64,000 nucleotides of DNA from Acidobacteriota bacterium. Its GTDB lineage: Bacteria > Acidobacteriota > Terriglobia > Terriglobales > Acidobacteriaceae. Where the stretch lies: assembly GCA_021851335.1 (NCBI GenBank), contig JAJZEA010000006.1:1-64000 (forward strand), in the 5' to 3' direction. The notes under the pieces are model-generated. The model was given only the letters and a program-made list of their open reading frames with translations. It did no database searches and was not told where the DNA came from. Positions 9,302-19,137 of the stretch are shown piece after piece. Each line of letters opens with the position of its first letter. The first letter of the stretch is position 1. The translations under genes were made by a program, and so were the position numbers.

Positions 9302-12034
9302 TCAGGTGAGGTCGCGCCAGTTGGGTCCGGTGGCAAGGTCGGCGACAAGCGGGACGCGAAGCGTGGCGACGGACTCCATGGCGTGGCGGACAAGCATGGA
9401 GACTTCGGTGATTTCGTCGGAGGGTACGTCGAGTAGGAGTTCATCGTGGACCTGAAGCACGAGCCGGGCGCGGAGTTTGCGTGAGTTGAGTTCGCGGTGG
9501 AGTGCGATCATGGCGAGCTTGATGAGATCAGCAGCCGTGCCCTGGAGCGGAGTGTTGATGGCGGTGCGTTCGGCGAAACCGCGCTGATTGGGGTTGCGGC
9601 TGTCCAGATCAGGGATGGGGCGCATGCGTCCAAAGAGGGTGCGCACGAAGCCGTCGCGGCGCACCTGTTCCAGGGTGCGGTCGATGAAGGCGCGAACGCC
9701 GCTGTAGCGCTCGAAATAGCGATCGATATACTGGCGAGCTTCCTGCTGGGGGATGCCGAGCTGGGCGGCAAGACCGAAGGACGAGATGCCGTAGACGATG
9801 CCGAAGTTGACGGCTTTGGCGCGGCTGCGCGTGGTTTTGTCGAGCTGGTCGATGGGGATGCCGAAGACTTCGCTGGCGGTGAGGGAGTGAATGTCCAGTC
9901 CAGTGTGGTAGGCCGCGACGAGCAGCGGGTCTTCACTGAAGTGCGCGAGCAGGCGCAGCTCGATCTGCGAATAGTCGGCGGAGATGAGCACGTGGCCGGG
10001 CGAGGCGACGAAGGCGGCGCGAATCTGGCGGCCCAGCTCAGTGCGGATGGGGATGTTCTGGAGATTGGGATTGATGGAAGACAGTCGCCCTGTTGCCGTG
10101 GCGGCAGCCTGGAAAGTGGTGTGGACGCGCGCATCGCCATCGACGAGGGTGGGCAGAATGTCGATGTAAGTGGACTTGAGCTTGGAGAGATGGCGATAGT
10201 CGAGGACGAGCCGGGCGATGGGATGGGATTCCGCGAGGGTTTCGAGGACATCCTGGGCGGTGGAAAGAGGTTTTTTGCCGCGCGCGGCGGGATGAGGCAA
10301 AGCAAGCTGGACGAAGAGGACTTCGCTGAGCTGTTTGGGCGAGTTGATGTTGAACCGGGAGCCGGCGAGCGCGAAGATCTGCTCGGCGGTGGAGTGGATT
10401 TCCGAAGCGAAGTGCGTGGAAAGCGCGGCCAGCGCGGGGAGATCGACGCGGATGCCTGCGCGCTCCATGGCGAAGAGGACGGGCGTGAGGGGAAGGTCAA
10501 TCTCTCGGTAGACGGAAAGCAGGCCGTTGCGCTGTGCGTCGGCAAGCAGGGCAGGATGAAGAGCGGCGATGGCGCGGGCAGCGGTGGCCGGAGTGGTGAT
10601 GGGCGGAGCAGCGTTTCGCGCCGCGACATCGGCCAGAGACTGCGTGGCGTGCGTGGGGTTGAGGAGCCAGGAGAGCAGCATGGTGTCTTCGGTGGGCGCG
10701 GCGAGCAGGGCCTGAACGAGGACGGGATCGGCAGCGGCGAGGCGATGCAGCAGGGATTTGGCGTCGTGGGTGATGCGCGGAACGGCGGCGTCGGCGAGCA
10801 GGGCGCGGATGGGTTCAGTGAGCGGGGCGGTGAGCGCGGGAGCATTCGGCGTGGCGAGTCCGAGACGCAATGGGGCGGCTTCGACTTGAGCAGATTCGGC
10901 AAGATCAAGCAAACTCGGAAGAGGCACGGAATCGGGATCGTCGGCAGTGGGCGTGGGGACGCTGGATGCCGCATCGAGCGCGAAGGCAAAACCAGCAGAA
11001 GCGCGGGCGAGAAAGCTGGCGAGATCGTCGTCGGTGGGTTCTTCGATGGCGGGCGCGATGGGGTGAGCTTCGGTGGAGGCGGCAGGGGCGAGATCGCGGA
11101 GCATGGAGGTGAACTCCAGCTCGGTGTAGAGTGCGCGGAGAGCGTCGGAGTCGGGCGCGCCGAGACGCATGGCGTCGAGATCGAGCGCGACAGGGACGGC
11201 GGTATGGATGGTGACGAGTTCGCGGGAGAGCAGGACGGCTTCGCGGTTTTCCAGCAGCGATTCGCGATAGGTTTTGCGCGCGACCTCAGAGGCGCGATCA
11301 AGCAGCGCATCGAGGGAGCCGAACTGGCGGATCAGTTCGACGGAACCTTTGTCGCCGATGCCGGGCGCTCCGGGGACGTTATCGACAGCGTCGCCGCGCA
11401 GAGCCATCACGTCGATGACGAGCGCAGGCGGAACGCCGAGGACTTCCTCGACCTTTGCCGGATCGAGCACAAGATTTTCCTTCTGGGGATTGAGGATGCA
11501 GATGCGATCGGTGACAAGCTGCATCATGTCCTTGTCCGGCGAAACGATGAAAACAGGATGGCCCTGCTGTGCGGCCTGCGCGGCCAGCGTGCCGATGACG
11601 TCGTCAGCCTCGTAGCCCTCGGCGGCGAGCACTGGAATGCGCATGGCCTCGATGGCGCGACGGATGAAGGGAATCTGGCGGGCGAGGTCTTCCGGCATGG
11701 CTTCGCGATGGGCTTTGTAACCGGCGTAATCGACATCGACGAAGATTTGTTCGGCGGCGCTCCACTTGCGCAGCGTGGTAATCTGCCGGGCCGTGACATC
11801 ACGAAAGACTTCGCCGGAGAGATCGAAGACGGCAGCGAGATGGACAGGGGCAAAGTCGCGGCGCAGGCGCTCGAGCATGTTCACAAAGACGTAAATGGCG
11901 GCGGTGGGCTGGCCGGAGCGGGTGGTCATGGGCCGCGAGCGCTGCATGGCGTGGTAGGCGCGGAAGATGAAGGACATCGTGTCGAGCAGGTAAACGGGAG
12001 CAGGTGAAGACGAGGCTGGATTTGGGTCGGGCAT
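9302..12034 (-). CDS. polA: DNA polymerase I
   Basis: A 910-residue family A polymerase for Okazaki fragment maturation and repair synthesis. Residues of about 10-290 form the 5' nuclease (FEN) domain, with YLLDTMSFIFRAYHA, EGYEADDVIGTLA and GAPGIGDKGSVELI. The last 400 residues form the polymerase domain, with motif A DYSQIELRLLAHFSED, motif B RSRAKAVNFGIVYG and motif C LQVHDELLLDVP. The middle 3'-5' exonuclease domain is degenerate: the DxE of Exo I reads LDAAS, and the Exo II and Exo III aspartates are not visible. The start at 12034 (MPDPNPA) fits homology best. There is no clear Shine-Dalgarno, and the frame is open to 12097. It is convergent with mscL. Confidence 0.95.
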   Translation of the reverse strand: MPDPNPASSSPAPVYLLDTMSFIFRAYHAMQRSRPMTTRSGQPTAAIYVFVNMLERLRRDFAPVHLAAVFDLSGEVFRDVTARQITTLRKWSAAEQIFVDVDYAGYKAHREAMPEDLARQIPFIRRAIEAMRIPVLAAEGYEADDVIGTLAAQAAQQGHPVFIVSPDKDMMQLVTDRICILNPQKENLVLDPAKVEEVLGVPPALVIDVMALRGDAVDNVPGAPGIGDKGSVELIRQFGSLDALLDRASEVARKTYRESLLENREAVLLSRELVTIHTAVPVALDLDAMRLGAPDSDALRALYTELEFTSMLRDLAPAASTEAHPIAPAIEEPTDDDLASFLARASAGFAFALDAASSVPTPTADDPDSVPLPSLLDLAESAQVEAAPLRLGLATPNAPALTAPLTEPIRALLADAAVPRITHDAKSLLHRLAAADPVLVQALLAAPTEDTMLLSWLLNPTHATQSLADVAARNAAPPITTPATAARAIAALHPALLADAQRNGLLSVYREIDLPLTPVLFAMERAGIRVDLPALAALSTHFASEIHSTAEQIFALAGSRFNINSPKQLSEVLFVQLALPHPAARGKKPLSTAQDVLETLAESHPIARLVLDYRHLSKLKSTYIDILPTLVDGDARVHTTFQAAATATGRLSSINPNLQNIPIRTELGRQIRAAFVASPGHVLISADYSQIELRLLAHFSEDPLLVAAYHTGLDIHSLTASEVFGIPIDQLDKTTRSRAKAVNFGIVYGISSFGLAAQLGIPQQEARQYIDRYFERYSGVRAFIDRTLEQVRRDGFVRTLFGRMRPIPDLDSRNPNQRGFAERTAINTPLQGTAADLIKLAMIALHRELNSRKLRARLVLQVHDELLLDVPSDEITEVSMLVRHAMESVATLRVPLVADLATGPNWRDLT

Positions 12035-12223
12035 CGTATGCGAGTGTAGCAGCGGAGGGCATGGCATGCAGCGGATGCGCGGCTCAGGCCAGGCCACGCG
12101 GTTTGGGCTGCGCTCCCATTGGGTCGCGGAGGGATGGATGGTGAAGGCAGCCGGTTCCCTGCGGGAAGGACGAGCAGGAAAAACAAAGGCAAAGGTGGTG
12201 GAATGGATGCGCGGTTGAAGCGA

Positions 12224-13342
12224 TCAGGCGAGGAACATGCAGTCGCCGTAGCTGAAGAAGCGGTAGCTGTGGTGGACGGCGTGATGGTAGGCGTCGAGGA
12301 CGCGCTCGCGTCCGGCAAAGGCGCTGACCAGCATGAGCAGGCTGGACTGGGGCAGGTGGAAGTTGGTGAGCAGAGCATCCACCAGACGGAAGCGATGGCC
12401 GGGCGCGAGAAAGATGGCGGTGCTGCCGGAGTGCGCCGCGGGCAGGTCGGGATGCGCTTCCATCGCGCAATGCTCCAGCGTGCGGACGACGGTGGTGCCG
12501 ACAGCGACGATGCGGCGGCCTTCGCGGCGGGCAGCGTGGATGGCTGCTGCGGTCTCCGGCGGCAGGGTGTAGGGTTCGCGGTGGAGGCGAATCTGAGAGA
12601 GGCGCTGGACGCGCAGCGGGGCAAAGGTTCCAAGGCCGACGTGGAGCGTGACGAATGCGCACTGTATCTGGCGCGCGGCGAGTGCGGCGAGAATCTGCGG
12701 GGTAAAGTGCAGTCCCGCGGTGGGCGCGGCGACCGAGCCGTGCGCCGCGGCGTAGACCGTCTGGTAGCGGTCACGGTCGGCGGGGGAATCGGGACGGTGA
12801 ATGTAGGGCGGCAGCGGCATGTGTCCGATGCGGTCGAGGGCGGTGAAGAAGTCCGGCGCGGCAGAATTCAGGACAGCTTCCGTGAGCGGGGCGAAGCGCA
12901 GGCGACGCTCGCCAAATTCTCCGGCGGCGACGACCTCGGCGCGCAGAACGGTCTGTTCGGCAGCATCGAGAAAAACCAGCTCGTCGCCGACGCGTACCTT
13001 GCGTCCGGGGCGCACGAGCACTGTCCACTCGCCGTCTTCGTGAACCTCGGTGAGGAGCACTTCGATGACGCCGGTGGCGGGCTGGCGATCGCGCAGATTG
13101 ACGCGGCGGGCGAAGAGACGCGCGGGGATGACGCGGCTGTTGTTGAGCACGAGCAGGTCGCCGGGCTGAAGCAGTTCGGGAAGCTCGGCGAAGTGGCGGT
13201 CTTGCAGCGCTCCCGTCGCGCGATCCAGATGGAGCATGCGGCTGGAGCCGCGCTCGGCAGGGGGCTGCTGGGCGATGAGTTCTGCGGGGAGGTGAAAGTC
13301 GAAGTCGGAGACGAGCAGGTCAGCGGGCGCAGGCTGGGTCAC
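12224..13342 (-). CDS. queA: S-adenosylmethionine:tRNA ribosyltransferase-isomerase
   Basis: A 372-residue cytoplasmic enzyme that transfers and isomerises the ribosyl part of SAM onto preQ1-modified tRNA, giving epoxyqueuosine at position 34. Full-length hallmarks are visible: [15 protein letters not shown] at the N-terminus, [50 protein letters not shown] and [17 protein letters not shown]. Its start overlaps the end of the upstream acyltransferase-like gene by four bases (ATGA), indicating translational coupling. The gap of about 190 bases to polA downstream holds no feature I can name. Confidence 0.95.
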   Translation of the reverse strand: MTQPAPADLLVSDFDFHLPAELIAQQPPAERGSSRMLHLDRATGALQDRHFAELPELLQPGDLLVLNNSRVIPARLFARRVNLRDRQPATGVIEVLLTEVHEDGEWTVLVRPGRKVRVGDELVFLDAAEQTVLRAEVVAAGEFGERRLRFAPLTEAVLNSAAPDFFTALDRIGHMPLPPYIHRPDSPADRDRYQTVYAAAHGSVAAPTAGLHFTPQILAALAARQIQCAFVTLHVGLGTFAPLRVQRLSQIRLHREPYTLPPETAAAIHAARREGRRIVAVGTTVVRTLEHCAMEAHPDLPAAHSGSTAIFLAPGHRFRLVDALLTNFHLPQSSLLMLVSAFAGRERVLDAYHHAVHHSYRFFSYGDCMFLA

Positions 13343-14070
13343 GACGCGTCTCCTGTCGGCGTAGCCGGATGCGAATACTGTTCTGCACGGTGGCGTGCAC
13401 GCTCAAGGTTTTGATCGAGACGCTGGCGATAGTCTTCAGCGAGCGCGGCGGAGAAATCGCCGACAGGAATGGCGGCGTCGGAGGGGATGCGCAGCCACGG
13501 CCCCCAACTGACGACGATGCGGGTGAATGGGCGAGGAATCTGGAAGCGATCCCAGGAGCCGAGGGTCCAGCAACGCTGAGGCTGAAGGTGGAAGCATCCG
13601 ATGGGCGCGTCGGTGATTCGCGCGAGGTGAATGGGACCGGATTTTGCGCGGTAGACGGGTCCGCGCGGGCCGTCGGCAGTGAAGATGGCCGGATGCCCGG
13701 CATCGAGGACGCGCTGAAGACCGAGCAGAGCCTGCGCACCGCCGTGCGAGCTGGAGCCACGCACGGCAGAGTAGCCGAAAAGCTGAAGGACGCGTGTGAT
13801 GAGTTCACCATCGAAGCTCTGGCTGATGACGATGGTGGCGTGGGTGCTGCGGTAGTAGTAGGCACAGGCCAGAACACACTGGTGCCAGAAACAGTAGATT
13901 TCGCGGCCTGGAGTGAAACCGTGAAAGGCGGGCGTAACGCCTTCGTCGGCGATGACTTCAAATCGCCAGGTGCGACCGAGCGCGTGGAGAAGGAGCCAGA
14001 CGAGGCGCGGGACGATGGCCAGCAGGATGCGCTGACGGAGGTTGAATGGGCTGGAGGAACGCCGGGGCAC
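13339..14070 (-). CDS. DUF374 lysophospholipid acyltransferase-like protein
   Basis: A 243-residue protein of the DUF374 family, related to lipid A and lysophospholipid acyltransferases. A hydrophobic N-terminal helix ([18 protein letters not shown]) suggests inner-membrane anchoring. Visible motifs are REIYCFWHQ, where the H of the acyltransferase HxxxxD region would lie, then [13 protein letters not shown], and [18 protein letters not shown], the family-defining DGPRGP. It probably acylates an envelope lipid, but the substrate is unknown. Its last bases overlap the queA start (ATGA), so the two are translated together. A functional link to queA is not known, and the coupling may be incidental. 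Confidence 0.82.
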   Translation of the reverse strand: MPRRSSSPFNLRQRILLAIVPRLVWLLLHALGRTWRFEVIADEGVTPAFHGFTPGREIYCFWHQCVLACAYYYRSTHATIVISQSFDGELITRVLQLFGYSAVRGSSSHGGAQALLGLQRVLDAGHPAIFTADGPRGPVYRAKSGPIHLARITDAPIGCFHLQPQRCWTLGSWDRFQIPRPFTRIVVSWGPWLRIPSDAAIPVGDFSAALAEDYRQRLDQNLERARHRAEQYSHPATPTGDAS

Positions 14071-14136
14071 AAGTTGGATTGTACCCGCGGCGGCGATGGG
14101 TTTGCAGCGCGCGCGGACTGGCGAGACCAGATGGGA

Positions 14137-15396
14137 TCAGCTATAACGCAGCCAGCGCATCATCTCCGGAAGAGTGGCGCGCTTGCCGTACATGAGGATG
14201 CCGATGCGATAGAGGCGCGTGGAGAACCAGAGGACAGCCCAGATGGCGAGGAGCATGAGCGCGATGGAGGCGCCGATCTGCCAGAGCGGCGGCATCTGTG
14301 AACCCATGCGCAGGAACATGACGATGGGAGTGCAGGGCGGGAAAAGCGAAGCGGCGACGACCCAGATGGAGTTTGGATTGGTGGAGATGAGCAGGATCAT
14401 GCTGAAGCTGAGCCAGACGGGCAAAGCGGCAAGCGGAGAATACTGCTGAAGTTCCTGTTCGGTTTCAAGCGTGGCTCCAAGACCGGCGAAGAGCGCGGAG
14501 TTGAGGGTGTAACCGAGGAGAAAATAGACGGCGAAGAGGACGATCTGGAGAAGCGAGATGTGAATCTGGAGGTTGCCGGTGAGATATTGCGCGCCAAGAG
14601 CCGAACCGGCGAAGATGGCGCCGGCAGCGATCCAGATGAGAATCTGCGTGAGGCCGACGGCGCCGATGCCAATGAGTTTGCCGGTGAGCATGTCGCCGGC
14701 TTTGACGGTGGCCAGCATGACCTCGAAGATGCGCGAAGTCTTCTCCTGGATAACCGAGCGTCCAACGTTGAGGCCGTAGATCATGGTGGTCATGGTGAGC
14801 AGCAAGGCCATGATGTATGCGGAGTAGAAGCTGGAGACGGCGTTGCTGGTCACTTCCTTGCCGTTTTTGATCTGCCGGGTATCGACTTTGACAGTTTTGA
14901 GGAGGGAATCCGCGGCCGCAGCGGAGATGCCGTGCTCGACGAGGCGACCGCGCAGGAGGGCGTGGTTGAGCGCGGATTGGAGGCGCTCGCTGGTGACGAA
15001 ATCGCCAGCGGTCTGAGCTTCATACGTAGCCTGAATGGGGCCTGTGGCAGGGACGTCGACCCAGAAGAAGCCGTCGATGGCTTTGCTGTCCACCTCGGAG
15101 ACCAGTTTGCTGCGGTCGGAGTCCATGAGCATGCCGGGCATCTCCGCCGTGAAGAGATCGACGGTGGAGTGGGCGTCGGTGTCGGAGAGAATCTCTGTGC
15201 GAATTTCAGCGGCGAGCGCGGGATCGGAACAGGCGATGGCGATGTGCTTGTCAGTGCCCGAGTGTTTGCCGGAGAGGAACGAAAGATAGAAGACGCCGGC
15301 AAAGACGGCGGGCAGCAGAATGGTGGTGATGAGGAAGGTCCTGCCGCGGACCTGCTCCTTGTATTCGCGCTGGGCAATCAGCAGGATATTACGCAT
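14137..15396 (-). CDS. ABC-2 type transporter permease (NatB-like)
   Basis: A 419-residue inner-membrane permease of the ABC-2 family. It starts MRNILLIAQREYKEQVRGRTF, the typical cytoplasmic start, followed by TM1 (FLITTILLPAVFAGVFYLSFL) and an extracytoplasmic domain of about 150 residues. Five or so membrane segments follow in the C-terminal half, with the conserved EKTSRIFEVMLATVKAGDMLTGKLIGIGAVGLTQ-type element between the first two. This layout matches NatB-like sodium/drug exporters. The start codon overlaps the end of the ATPase gene upstream by eight bases, so the two form one export system. The substrate cannot be deduced. Confidence 0.85.
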   Translation of the reverse strand: MRNILLIAQREYKEQVRGRTFLITTILLPAVFAGVFYLSFLSGKHSGTDKHIAIACSDPALAAEIRTEILSDTDAHSTVDLFTAEMPGMLMDSDRSKLVSEVDSKAIDGFFWVDVPATGPIQATYEAQTAGDFVTSERLQSALNHALLRGRLVEHGISAAAADSLLKTVKVDTRQIKNGKEVTSNAVSSFYSAYIMALLLTMTTMIYGLNVGRSVIQEKTSRIFEVMLATVKAGDMLTGKLIGIGAVGLTQILIWIAAGAIFAGSALGAQYLTGNLQIHISLLQIVLFAVYFLLGYTLNSALFAGLGATLETEQELQQYSPLAALPVWLSFSMILLISTNPNSIWVVAASLFPPCTPIVMFLRMGSQMPPLWQIGASIALMLLAIWAVLWFSTRLYRIGILMYGKRATLPEMMRWLRYS

Positions 15397-16291
15397 CGAC
15401 TTTGCCTCCGACGGTCTGGATGAAAATCTCTTCGAGGGAAGGCTCCATCAACTCGAAGCGGTAGATCGTGGCTTTGGAGACGGCCTCCACAAGCAACTTC
15501 TGAGCGTCGCCGTTCTCTTTGAGTTGAATCTCGGCGTGCCCGGAGTAGTTTTTGGCCTGAGCGATCTCCGGGCTGCGCAGGAAGCTGTCGTCGCCGCTGA
15601 ATTCGACGATGACACGGTCGCGCTTGTAGCGGCTTTTGATCTCGCGGACGCCGCCGGAGAGGACCAGGTTGCCCTGATGGATGAGTGCGATGGAGTCGCA
15701 GAGTTTTTCGACCTGATCCATGCGGTGCGTGGAGAAAAGGATGGTTTTGCCCTGGGCCTTCTGTTCGAGGAGGGTGTCCTGCAGGAGGGTGGCGTTGACG
15801 GGATCGAGGCCGCTGAACGGTTCATCCATGATGATGAGTTCCGGCTCGTGGATGAGAGCGGAGATGAACTGAATTTTCTGTTGCATGCCCTTGGACAGCT
15901 CCTCGGTTTTCTTGAGGATGGAGTGGGCGATGTCGAGTTTTTTGGCCCATGCGATGGCGCGCTTCTGCGCTTCGTCGGTGGAAAGACCGCGGAGGCTGCC
16001 CATGAAGATGAGCTGGTCGAGGACCTTCATTTTCTTGTACAGTCCGCGCTCTTCGGGGAGATAACCGACGCGTGTGAGACTGCTGCGGGTGAAGGGCTGG
16101 TCAAAGAGCGTGATGGAGCCGGAGTCTGGCGCGGTGATGCCGATCATCATGCGGATGGAGCTGGTTTTGCCGGAGCCGTTGGGACCGAGGAGACCGAACA
16201 TCTGGCCCGGCTCGATGCGGAAGCTCAATTGGTTGACGGCGACTTTATCCTGATATGCCTTGGTGACAGCGGCGAGTTCAACAACCGGCAT
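15389..16291 (-). CDS. ABC transporter ATP-binding protein (NatA-like, DUF4162 C-terminus)
   Basis: A 300-residue ATPase for the adjacent ABC-2 permease. Motifs are Walker A GLLGPNGSGKT, the signature ELSKGMQQKIQ (LSKGM is the typical export variant), Walker B LIIMDEPFSGLDP and the H-loop FSTHRMD. The C-terminal part, about residues 215-300 ending EPSLEEIFIQTVGG, is the DUF4162-type domain found in export ATPases. The ATG at 16291 (MPVVELAAV) matches the family start. The gene overlaps the permease by eight bases. It is divergent from a small membrane protein gene, with about 60 bases between them. Confidence 0.9.
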   Translation of the reverse strand: MPVVELAAVTKAYQDKVAVNQLSFRIEPGQMFGLLGPNGSGKTSSIRMMIGITAPDSGSITLFDQPFTRSSLTRVGYLPEERGLYKKMKVLDQLIFMGSLRGLSTDEAQKRAIAWAKKLDIAHSILKKTEELSKGMQQKIQFISALIHEPELIIMDEPFSGLDPVNATLLQDTLLEQKAQGKTILFSTHRMDQVEKLCDSIALIHQGNLVLSGGVREIKSRYKRDRVIVEFSGDDSFLRSPEIAQAKNYSGHAEIQLKENGDAQKLLVEAVSKATIYRFELMEPSLEEIFIQTVGGKVDA

Positions 16292-16350
16292 GCGGCGGCT
16301 CCGGGCGATGGGTTTAGAGTGTGGCAAGGATAGCACAGGAGGATTGAGGA

Positions 16351-16575
16351 ATGGCGAAGGCGCTGGCGCGGGCTGGGGTGGAGATTGGGTTCATCCTGTT
16401 TCTGTTTTATGCGAACCTGCTGATGGGAGAATTCTCGCGATCTGGCGAGCAGCGCGGGCACAGGCTGGCGTGGGCGATGCGGGATGTGATAACGCCGGAA
16501 AATCTGGTGATTGGGCTGGTGGCGGCGGTGATTGGCTTTGGAGTAGTGGAGCTGGTGCGGAAGCGGTTGGAGTGA
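16351..16575 (+). CDS. Small two-helix membrane protein
   Basis: A 74-residue protein that I cannot name. It has two hydrophobic segments, about residues 9-26 (VEIGFILFLFYANLLMG) and 50-66 (ENLVIGLVAAVIGFGVVEL), joined by a polar loop with Arg and Glu and ending in a basic tail (VRKRLE). It is probably an inner-membrane protein with both ends in the cytoplasm. The start ATG follows GGAGGATTGAGGA, a strong ribosome-binding site, which is the main evidence that it is real. It lies just upstream of recG on the same strand with a gap of about 25 bases, so they are likely co-transcribed. Confidence 0.7.
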   Translation: MAKALARAGVEIGFILFLFYANLLMGEFSRSGEQRGHRLAWAMRDVITPENLVIGLVAAVIGFGVVELVRKRLE

Positions 16576-16600
16576 GTGCGGCAGTGGCGAGCGATGTGCC

Positions 16601-18880
16601 GTGGGTTGTAGCATCCGATGTGTGGCTTCCCTGGATACTCCTGCGATGTATGTGCGCGGCGTAGGACCGCGCGTGGCGGCGCTGCTGGAAGCGAAGGGAA
16701 TTCGCACGGCGGAGGACCTGCTGTATCACCTGCCATTTCGCTATGAGGACCGTCAGCATCCGCGCGCTCTGGACGAGCTGAAGGCGGGCGAAACGGCCTC
16801 TGTGATCGGAGAGATTCGCAGCGCTGGACTGGTGCGGACAAAGCGGCAGCCGATCTTCGAGATTGCGCTGGGGCAGGGCGCGTTCACGATCAAGTGTATG
16901 TGGTTCAACGGCGGGTATCTGCAGGGGCGCCTGCGCGCCGGTCAGACGATCGCGCTCTTTGGGCGGATCGAAGCGAGCCGCAGTTCGCGCAACCTGAAGA
17001 TGATTCAGCCGCAGTTTGAGCTGCTGCCGGAGGCAGGCAGCGACGATATGACGCGGCTGCTGGAGGTGGGCCGGATGACGCCGGTGTATGAGTCACTGGG
17101 CGGCGCGCAGCTTGCTTCGCGCTGGCAGCGGAAGGTGATCTTTCAACTGCTGGAAGGGATTCGGGGGAATGTGCCGGAGTGTCTGCCGGAGGCGATGCTG
17201 AAGCGGCATGGCTTGCCGGAGCGGGAACGGGCGCTGGCGGAGACGCATTTTCCACCGGAGGGAACGCCGGCAAATGAGCTGGAGTTGGCGAGAACCGCGG
17301 CGCAGCGACGGTTGATCTTTGAAGAGCTGTTTTTTCTGGAGCTGGGGCTGGAGCTGAAACGACGACGCAGCCGGGAACAGCGCGGGATCGCGTTTCAGGC
17401 GACGGATGCGGCGCGGGAGGCGATACGGGAGATTTTGCCGTTTCATCCAACGGCGGCGCAGAAGCGAGCGCTGGGAGAGATTGTGTCGGATATGCGTGAG
17501 GCGCATCCGATGCGGCGGCTGTTGCAGGGGGATGTGGGTTCGGGGAAGACGATTGTGGCTCTGCAGGCGATGGTGGTGGCGATGGAGAACGGCTACCAGG
17601 CGGCGATGATGGCTCCGACTGAGATCCTGGCGACGCAGCACTATCTGGCGGCGCGAAAGCTGCTGGGCAAGCGAAGATATCGGATCGCGTTGCTGACCGG
17701 ATCGGTGGAGGCGGATGCGAAGCGGTCGCTTCGTCGGCAGATGGAGCAGGGAGAAGTGCAACTGGTGATTGGCACCCATGCGCTGATTGAAGAGAATGTG
17801 GAGTTTGCCCGGCTGGGTCTGGTGGTGGTGGACGAGCAGCATCGGTTTGGGGTGATGCAGCGATTCCGGCTGATGAAAAAACCCAACGAAGCGGAGCCGG
17901 ATGTGCTGGTGATGACGGCGACGCCGATTCCGCGGACGCTGGCGCTGACGCTCTATGGCGACCTGGATACAAGTGTGCTGGACGACCTGCCGCCTGGGCG
18001 GACGCCGATTACGACGCGACGCGTGGGCAGCGACCGAGCCGACGAGGTGTGGGAGTTTGTGCGGGGGCAGGTGACGGCGGGCAGGCAGGCGTATCTGGTG
18101 TATCCGGTGATTGAAGGGACGAAGGACGACCAGCAGGAACTGGACTTTGCGCGAGACGAAAGCGCTGCCGAACCGAAGCAGGAAACAGCGGTGAAACAGG
18201 CAGAGGGCAGACGAGCGGCGACGCTGTTTGCCGCAGCGATGGCGGCCACAGCTGAAGCGAAGATGGAGCTGAGGTCGGCGACGGAGATGTATGAGCGGTT
18301 GCGGGTGGGTCCGTTTGCGGGATTGCGTGTGGGACTGCTGCACGGGCGGCTGAATGCGGACGAAAAAGAGGTGGTGATGCGACGGTTTCAGCGCGGAGAG
18401 ACGGACGTGCTGGTGGCGACGACAGTGGTGGAGGTGGGTGTGGATGTGCCGAACGCGACGGTGATGGTGGTGGATCACGCGGAGCGATTTGGGCTGGCGC
18501 AACTGCACCAGTTGCGCGGACGGGTGGGGCGCGGAAGCGCGAAGAGCTATTGCATTTTGATGACGGGCGAGCGCGTCTCTACCGAGGCGGAGCAGCGGCT
18601 GGAGGCAATGGTGGCAACCCAGAATGGATTTGAGCTGGCGGAGCTGGACCTGAAGATGCGCGGGCCGGGAGAGTTTTTTGGAACGCGGCAGGCGGGTTTG
18701 CCGGGGTTTCGCGTGGTGAACCTGATTCGGGATAAAGAGCTGCTGGAGTTGGCCAAGCAGGAGGCAGCGAAGTTTGTGACGGCTCCTGACCCTGAGGTGA
18801 CGGAGCTGGAACGGCGGAGGGTGTGGGATCACCTGAAACAGAACTGGCAGCGGCGATATGGGCTGATGGAAGCGGGCTGA
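16601..18880 (+). CDS. recG: ATP-dependent DNA helicase RecG
   Basis: A 759-residue helicase that rewinds stalled replication forks and branch-migrates Holliday junctions. The N-terminal wedge (OB) domain includes LPFRYEDRQHPR. The helicase core shows motif I GDVGSGKTIVA, Ia MAPTEILATQHY, II VVDEQHRFG (DEQH), III MTATPIPRT, V VATTVVEVGVDVPNAT and VI QLHQLRGRVGRG, with the TRG-like C-terminus. A 40-60 residue Glu/Lys/Ala-rich insertion sits between the two helicase domains (about residues 507-565). The start is uncertain: the open frame begins with GTG at 16601, and GTG at 16622 or ATG at 16646 are alternatives. Because LDTPAMYVRGVGP looks like the usual beginning, a start before it is favoured. 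Confidence 0.95.
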   Translation: MGCSIRCVASLDTPAMYVRGVGPRVAALLEAKGIRTAEDLLYHLPFRYEDRQHPRALDELKAGETASVIGEIRSAGLVRTKRQPIFEIALGQGAFTIKCMWFNGGYLQGRLRAGQTIALFGRIEASRSSRNLKMIQPQFELLPEAGSDDMTRLLEVGRMTPVYESLGGAQLASRWQRKVIFQLLEGIRGNVPECLPEAMLKRHGLPERERALAETHFPPEGTPANELELARTAAQRRLIFEELFFLELGLELKRRRSREQRGIAFQATDAAREAIREILPFHPTAAQKRALGEIVSDMREAHPMRRLLQGDVGSGKTIVALQAMVVAMENGYQAAMMAPTEILATQHYLAARKLLGKRRYRIALLTGSVEADAKRSLRRQMEQGEVQLVIGTHALIEENVEFARLGLVVVDEQHRFGVMQRFRLMKKPNEAEPDVLVMTATPIPRTLALTLYGDLDTSVLDDLPPGRTPITTRRVGSDRADEVWEFVRGQVTAGRQAYLVYPVIEGTKDDQQELDFARDESAAEPKQETAVKQAEGRRAATLFAAAMAATAEAKMELRSATEMYERLRVGPFAGLRVGLLHGRLNADEKEVVMRRFQRGETDVLVATTVVEVGVDVPNATVMVVDHAERFGLAQLHQLRGRVGRGSAKSYCILMTGERVSTEAEQRLEAMVATQNGFELAELDLKMRGPGEFFGTRQAGLPGFRVVNLIRDKELLELAKQEAAKFVTAPDPEVTELERRRVWDHLKQNWQRRYGLMEAG

Positions 18881-19137
18881 GGCAGAAAGCGGATGCGGAC
18901 GGATGACGGGCGACAACCGCAGATTCTGTGGATGGCATCGAAGAAAGAGAGCTGAAATCGACATTGCGGCAGAATGGGCGACAAAATGAGTTGCATTTGA
19001 GGAAAAGAAGCGCAACTATTCTGAAGAAGGTTGGTCGATAAGGTCAGAGGCGCTGAAAAGCGCAGGAGATTGTGGAGCGGCTCAGGTTGCTCGGCTCGAA
19101 ACCGCAAGCGGGTTTGGAGGATCTCCGGGAGGTTCCC
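18881..19137. other. Intergenic region between recG and the glycine-rich protein gene
   Basis: These 257 bases hold no ORF with support on either strand. A leader or promoter for the glycine-rich gene is expected here. I see a purine-rich GGGAGGTTCCC next to the ATG at 19138, but no clear -35/-10 pair and no hairpin with a T-run. Confidence 0.4.

Noticed and set aside
9497..12007. Very long open frame on the plus strand, antisense to polA (836 codons)
   Set aside because: Low-complexity Gly/Glu/Arg-rich translation without motifs, caused by high-GC codon bias of polA on the other strand.
12119..13414. Plus-strand open frame antisense to queA
   Set aside because: Shadow frame; queA is full length with all signatures.
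17093..19015. Long minus-strand open frame antisense to recG (640 codons)
   Set aside because: His/Arg/Leu-rich noise; recG on the plus strand carries all helicase motifs.
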